Below the pieces are notes generated by a model, which did no database searches, had not been told where the DNA came from, and saw nothing but the letters and a program-made list of their open reading frames with translations. A stretch of DNA of 9,395 nt from Anaerolineae bacterium (GTDB taxonomy: Bacteria; Chloroflexota; Anaerolineae; UBA1429). The first letter of the stretch is position 1, and each line of letters opens with the position of its first letter. A program made the position numbers and the translations under genes. Below, in pieces: positions 6,529 to 9,395 of this stretch. The DNA lies in assembly GCA_016928125.1 (NCBI GenBank), contig JAFGLK010000553.1:1-9395 (forward strand), given 5' to 3'.

Positions 6529-8649
6529 TCAGGGGTTCACCACCACCGGCCCCAGAGGGATCGCCTCCCCCAGGGCGCGTCCATGAGCATCCACATAGCG
6601 ATTACGTACCCCCTCGTCGAGGCGAACGCTGCCCACCAGCAGCGCGTATTCGCCGGGCGGCATGTTGGCCGGGAGCTGCAGCGTGCACCATTGCTTGAGC
6701 AACAGCCCCGGCATCCAGTGCGCCTCAGGCAGGGCAAAGGCCTCGCATTGGGCCACCGGCCTTCCCTGCACGTCGATGAGTCGAGTGAACACTCGATGCG
6801 TGCCCTCCTGATCCTCAGAGGGCACATCCAAGAAGGTCCAATACGTCGCCAGGTCGGCCGCCTCGCCTGGCCTGGCGCTGGGCGGCCAGTCATAGCCCAC
6901 CAGACGCAGCCCGGAATCGAGTCCCCAGAGCCCCCGCTGGGGAATCAGCTCCAGTAGGCTCTCCACCTCCCGCGCCTCTACCACGTGCACGCTCAGAGTC
7001 GTGGTCCCATCGGGAAAGAGCACCACGCCTCGCCTTTGTGCCCCGAGCTGTCGCACGACGCCGGCCGCGAGAGATGAGGGATCGCTGACCAGATACACGC
7101 CAGGGCGCCCCGCCGGAAGGAGCAGACCTTGGCTGCCGTCGTGGCCCAACAATACCGTCTCGAGCTCATCCTCGAGCAGATACGCCAGTATCTGCGGAGC
7201 CAGCTCGGTTGTGGGGCTTGAGCCATCGGCGAGCATCCACAGCTCAGGGATATCCCCCTCGCGTGCCTCTCGCCGCACCAGGTTGGCCGTCCGACGCCAG
7301 TAGCGAAAGGGCATGCTGTAGCCCGCGCTCACATCATGATGGCTCACAAAACTCAATAGATGCAATAAACTAAAAATTTGCCATACTAAAAAGATGAAAA
7401 AGAGCAAAACAAGTCCTAACTTGAGAAACTGCGACCACCAGCGGGCTCGAAGCGCGGCGCTGTCTGGCAGGGCATACAGCCTGTCGAGAACGAGCGCCAT
7501 ACTGAGCAGGCCCACCGGCAGCACGCCGATGAACGGCGATGCGGCCAGATCCTCGGGCAAGGCAGGCATACCGATCAGGACGATGAGCAGCCAAACACAG
7601 GGGATCAGATAGGGCGCTGTGTCCTGCCCGCTGCGCCACTTGCTCCAGCGACTCAGCGCGAGCCACAGGATCGTGGGCAAGGCGATGAAAAAGGTCACGG
7701 CCCCAAGCTGGCCTATACGGCCCAGCAATCTGGACGACTCAAAGTCCTGGGTGGAGGGCGCCGTCAGGCTCTCGATTCCACCTCCGGAATGAAGCCATGC
7801 GGCCGCACGGAACGCCTGCAGCGTCGCATTGGGATGGGCGAGATCGGCCCCGACGGCGCGCAGGGCAGCGCGTACGTCCGCAAAGCGGCTGAGGTTCTGC
7901 TGACTGGCATACGGAACGGAGATCAGGGCGATCAGGGCCAATCCCAGGGCCAGGTGCAGCCAGCCGGTGCGCCGGCGATAGAGCAAGGCGAGGATGAGGA
8001 TCACCGCGATGACCGGCAGGGCGGTCAGGCTGGTGTTCACCATCAGGCCGGCGGCGATGCAGGCCAGCACCCAACCCCAGGGCCGTCTATCGGATAGAGC
8101 GAGGTTCAACCCGACCAGAACGCAGATTGCGGCGGGCAGGAGCACGGCCCCCTCGGAGATGCTGCGCGCCGCCAGTACGGCCCAGGGATTGCAGGCCAGT
8201 AGCGCGGTCGCTACGAAAGCCACCCTCAATCCGAGGTGCCTACGGGCGATGAGAAAGATAGCGGCCAGCGCGCCCAGATGAACGGCGATGGTCACAACCA
8301 CCGCCAGGCGCGGATCGCGCCCAAACAGCAGGGGCAGGCTGAGCAAGTAGCCCAGAGCCGGCGGCCTGGCGATCCCCGCGGGGGTGCTGGGTCCCGCCCC
8401 GGGCAGCGGCCCGCCTTGGACGATCTGCAACGCCTGCAACAGATGCTGCAACTGAGAGGAGGCCAAGGGGATCAGGTCTAGATAAGCCAGCCGCAATAGC
8501 GCCGCCACCAGCAGCAAGCCCCAGAAGAGCTGATTCGTCGGCTGCGTGAAATGGCGCCGCAAGGCCGCTCGCGCTCGCCGCAGCCAGGCAACGATCTCCC
8601 ACGGCTCCGGCACCCGCAGCCGTCGATCCAGAGGACGGGAGTAGCTCAT
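6529..8649 (-). CDS. Multi-pass membrane protein, GT39/PMT-like glycosyltransferase, catalytic Asp-Glu not seen
   Basis: A 706-residue protein. After a basic N-terminus, about ten hydrophobic segments span residues 41 to 430; then a soluble C-terminal part of about 270 residues follows. The order resembles GT-C polyprenyl-phosphate sugar transferases: a first membrane segment, the RLAYLDLIPL loop, GPSTPAGIARPPALGYLLSL, and ACNPWAVLAARSISEGAVLLP. In relatives the first outer loop carries an Asp-Glu pair; here that place reads PLASSQLQHLLQ (S65, Q66). The C-terminus ends in a beta-rich module with RLIDVQGRPVAQ and LPANMPPGEYALLVGSVRL, common at the end of such proteins in Chloroflexota as I recall them. 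It probably acts in cell-surface glycan assembly, or has lost catalysis. The frame is open to 8814, but ATG 8647-8649 is preferred: the ribosome site AGGGAAGG and promoter lie just upstream, and the longer form would overlap the next gene. Confidence 0.7.
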   Translation of the reverse strand: MSYSRPLDRRLRVPEPWEIVAWLRRARAALRRHFTQPTNQLFWGLLLVAALLRLAYLDLIPLASSQLQHLLQALQIVQGGPLPGAGPSTPAGIARPPALGYLLSLPLLFGRDPRLAVVVTIAVHLGALAAIFLIARRHLGLRVAFVATALLACNPWAVLAARSISEGAVLLPAAICVLVGLNLALSDRRPWGWVLACIAAGLMVNTSLTALPVIAVILILALLYRRRTGWLHLALGLALIALISVPYASQQNLSRFADVRAALRAVGADLAHPNATLQAFRAAAWLHSGGGIESLTAPSTQDFESSRLLGRIGQLGAVTFFIALPTILWLALSRWSKWRSGQDTAPYLIPCVWLLIVLIGMPALPEDLAASPFIGVLPVGLLSMALVLDRLYALPDSAALRARWWSQFLKLGLVLLFFIFLVWQIFSLLHLLSFVSHHDVSAGYSMPFRYWRRTANLVRREAREGDIPELWMLADGSSPTTELAPQILAYLLEDELETVLLGHDGSQGLLLPAGRPGVYLVSDPSSLAAGVVRQLGAQRRGVVLFPDGTTTLSVHVVEAREVESLLELIPQRGLWGLDSGLRLVGYDWPPSARPGEAADLATYWTFLDVPSEDQEGTHRVFTRLIDVQGRPVAQCEAFALPEAHWMPGLLLKQWCTLQLPANMPPGEYALLVGSVRLDEGVRNRYVDAHGRALGEAIPLGPVVVNP
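7341..7430. other. AT-rich island inside the membrane-protein gene
   Basis: By hand count 28 of 90 bases are G or C (31%), against about 60-65% around it. On the minus strand it encodes roughly residues 407-437, the last membrane segment (LVLLFFIFLVWQIFSLLHLL) and the start of the outer domain, using AT-ending codons (TTA, TTT, AGT, GTA, CAT) rare elsewhere in the window. The reading frame stays open through it. Confidence 0.7.
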
Positions 8650-8652
8650 GGA

Positions 8653-8660
8653 CCTTCCCT
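8653..8660 (-). promoter_or_regulatory. Ribosome binding site of the GT39-like gene
   Basis: On the minus strand AGGGAAGG ends 3 bases before ATG 8649; its AGGG part is 7 bases away. It supports the start at 8649 over the in-frame ATGs at 8670 and 8679, which lack such a site. Confidence 0.5.
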
Positions 8661-8677
8661 GAAAGAGCATGGCTGGC

Positions 8678-8706
8678 ATTGTATCATCGGCTGTCGGCGG
8701 CCGCAA
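8678..8706 (-). promoter_or_regulatory. Candidate sigma-70 promoter of the GT39-like gene
   Basis: On the minus strand, TTGCGG (8701-8706, 3 of 6 to consensus) and TACAAT (8678-8683, 5 of 6) are 17 bp apart. The start would be near 8671, leaving a leader of about 22 bases before ATG 8649. It lies in the 70-bp gap after the recJ-like stop, so the membrane-protein gene may be transcribed on its own. Confidence 0.5.
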
Positions 8707-8719
8707 TCTCAGCCTCTTG

Positions 8720-9395
8720 TTACTTGTCCGATGCGGCCAGCAAAGCCTCGGCCGGCAGCACGGCCCAGGCCTCACGATAGGCTTGGGCCTCGGCCAGCAT
8801 GCGGGCCAGAGCACGACGTTGGCGCGATCTGAGCGCGTCCAGATCGTCGAGCCCGAGCCCAGGGCCGCCGGGTGTCGCGCTCAAGGCGTCTCCCTCGCGA
8901 TGCAGAGTCAGCTTGCCGGCCGCTTCGAGGTACTCCAGCGCCAACAGGATGGTCGCCTCGGGCAGGCCCAAGCGCGCTGCCATGGATGCCAGCGCCAGCT
9001 GGCCGCCGTGTTTTGAGATCGCCGCGCGCACCATGCCGAGGACGCTCCGCAAGACGTGCTCCAAGGTCAGTTCCTCCTGCGGCAGAGGCGGCAACAGATG
9101 AACGAGCTGTGGATCGACGGCCTCCAGCACGGCGCGTAGGGCCTGCGGATCAGGAGGCGGCGTGGCCAGCGCCAGGGCCAGAGCCTGACGGCCCAGCAGG
9201 TCGACCCGCGTGCAGGCGCCCTCCAAAGGTGCGGTCAGCCCCTCCGCCCAGATCAGCAGCCGCTCGCCATAGTGCGCGCTCATCTCGTCGAGGAGGGCGC
9301 GGGGATCGCTTCCGGTACGCAGGTCGACGATCTGTCTCCCGCCTACGCGTTGCTCGGGGCGTGTGCGCCGCTCGGCGTATCCTCGCCGCTCGGCG
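8720..9395 (-). CDS. recJ: Probable RecJ single-strand DNA exonuclease, C-terminal part only
   Basis: The frame is open from the right edge (first full codon at 9394) to TAA at 8720-8722, giving 224 residues of a longer protein whose N-terminus is outside the window. The visible text has no catalytic DHH motifs; those would be upstream. The call rests on the C-terminal pattern: QIVDLRTGSDPRALLDEM, then LLIWAEGL, a LATPPPDPQALRAVLEAVDP stretch, and a winged-helix-like end (GGQLALASMAARLGLPEATI, then ALEYLEAAGKLTL), which I recall from RecJ proteins of Chloroflexota. If correct, it degrades single-stranded DNA 5' to 3' in recombination and mismatch repair. An ATG at 9281-9283 is internal, as coding continues past it. 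Another helicase or DHH-family protein remains possible. Confidence 0.5.
   Translation of the reverse strand, partial: AERRGYAERRTRPEQRVGGRQIVDLRTGSDPRALLDEMSAHYGERLLIWAEGLTAPLEGACTRVDLLGRQALALALATPPPDPQALRAVLEAVDPQLVHLLPPLPQEELTLEHVLRSVLGMVRAAISKHGGQLALASMAARLGLPEATILLALEYLEAAGKLTLHREGDALSATPGGPGLGLDDLDALRSRQRRALARMLAEAQAYREAWAVLPAEALLAASDK
9366..9395. repeat. Short tandem duplication inside the recJ-like gene
   Basis: CGCCGCTCGGCG occurs at 9366-9377 and again at 9384-9395, a period of 18 bp or six codons. On the minus strand it encodes AERRGYAERR. The reading frame is kept. The second copy touches the window edge, so more copies could follow. Confidence 0.5.

Noticed and set aside
6514..6538. 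Two copies of GGGGTTC near the 3' end of the GT39-like gene
   Set aside because: Seven bases and two copies only; expected by chance in this composition.
7341..7430. AT-rich island as an insertion sequence remnant
   Set aside because: The reading frame and the membrane-helix pattern run through it without a break, and there are no terminal repeats or target duplications.
8650..8814. Upstream in-frame extension of the GT39-like gene by 55 codons
   Set aside because: It overlaps the recJ-like 3' end in another frame, is rich in Pro, Arg and Cys, and passes through a promoter; the start at 8649 has a ribosome site.
9281..9283. ATG as start of the recJ-like gene
   Set aside because: The frame continues upstream without a stop to the window edge with family-like residues (QIVDLRTGSDP), so the ATG is internal.
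1..9395. CRISPR array, tRNA, rRNA, transposase, phage or defence genes
   Set aside because: No regular spaced repeats, no cloverleaf or rRNA motifs, and no matching protein families were seen on either strand.

Overview
The window reads as ordinary chromosomal DNA from a GC-rich bacterium (about 60-65% GC by eye). ATG and GTG starts, clear Shine-Dalgarno (SD) motifs and recognisable sigma-70 type promoters mark it as bacterial. The gene content suggests Chloroflexota, probably Anaerolineae-like. The pointers are a PepF-type peptidase, a GAF/PAS histidine-kinase-like protein with a degenerate H box, a short unknown protein of a type I associate with that phylum, and a GT39-like membrane protein with a C-terminal beta-rich domain. 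This lineage call is an inference from remembered family architecture, not from a search.

Layout, left to right. Positions 1-518 (+) hold the 3' part of a flavodoxin-like gene. It converges on pepF (607-2418, -), and a bidirectional hairpin lies between them. pepF and a sensor-kinase-like gene (2648-4408, +) diverge from a 229-bp region with back-to-back promoter candidates. The kinase-like gene converges on a sugar-phosphate isomerase/epimerase-like gene (4476-5273, -). That gene diverges from a small unknown gene (5428-5862, +), which has a perfect-consensus promoter and a hairpin over its stop codon. An MgtC/SapB-like membrane protein gene (5980-6429, +) follows. It converges on a large multi-pass membrane protein gene (6529-8649, -). 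The C-terminal end of a probable RecJ exonuclease gene (8720-9395, -, cut by the window edge) lies upstream of that.

The genes are mostly single units in alternating orientation, each with its own signals, and no pathway clearly links them. There are no mobile elements, CRISPR arrays, rRNA or tRNA genes that I can see, and no gene-free stretch longer than 300 bases. I do not see a multi-gene novel system. The points most worth a second look are the kinase-like protein with Arg in place of the phosphoacceptor His, the strongly promoted unknown gene, the GT39-like protein lacking the usual Asp-Glu pair, and an AT-rich island inside that membrane-protein gene.
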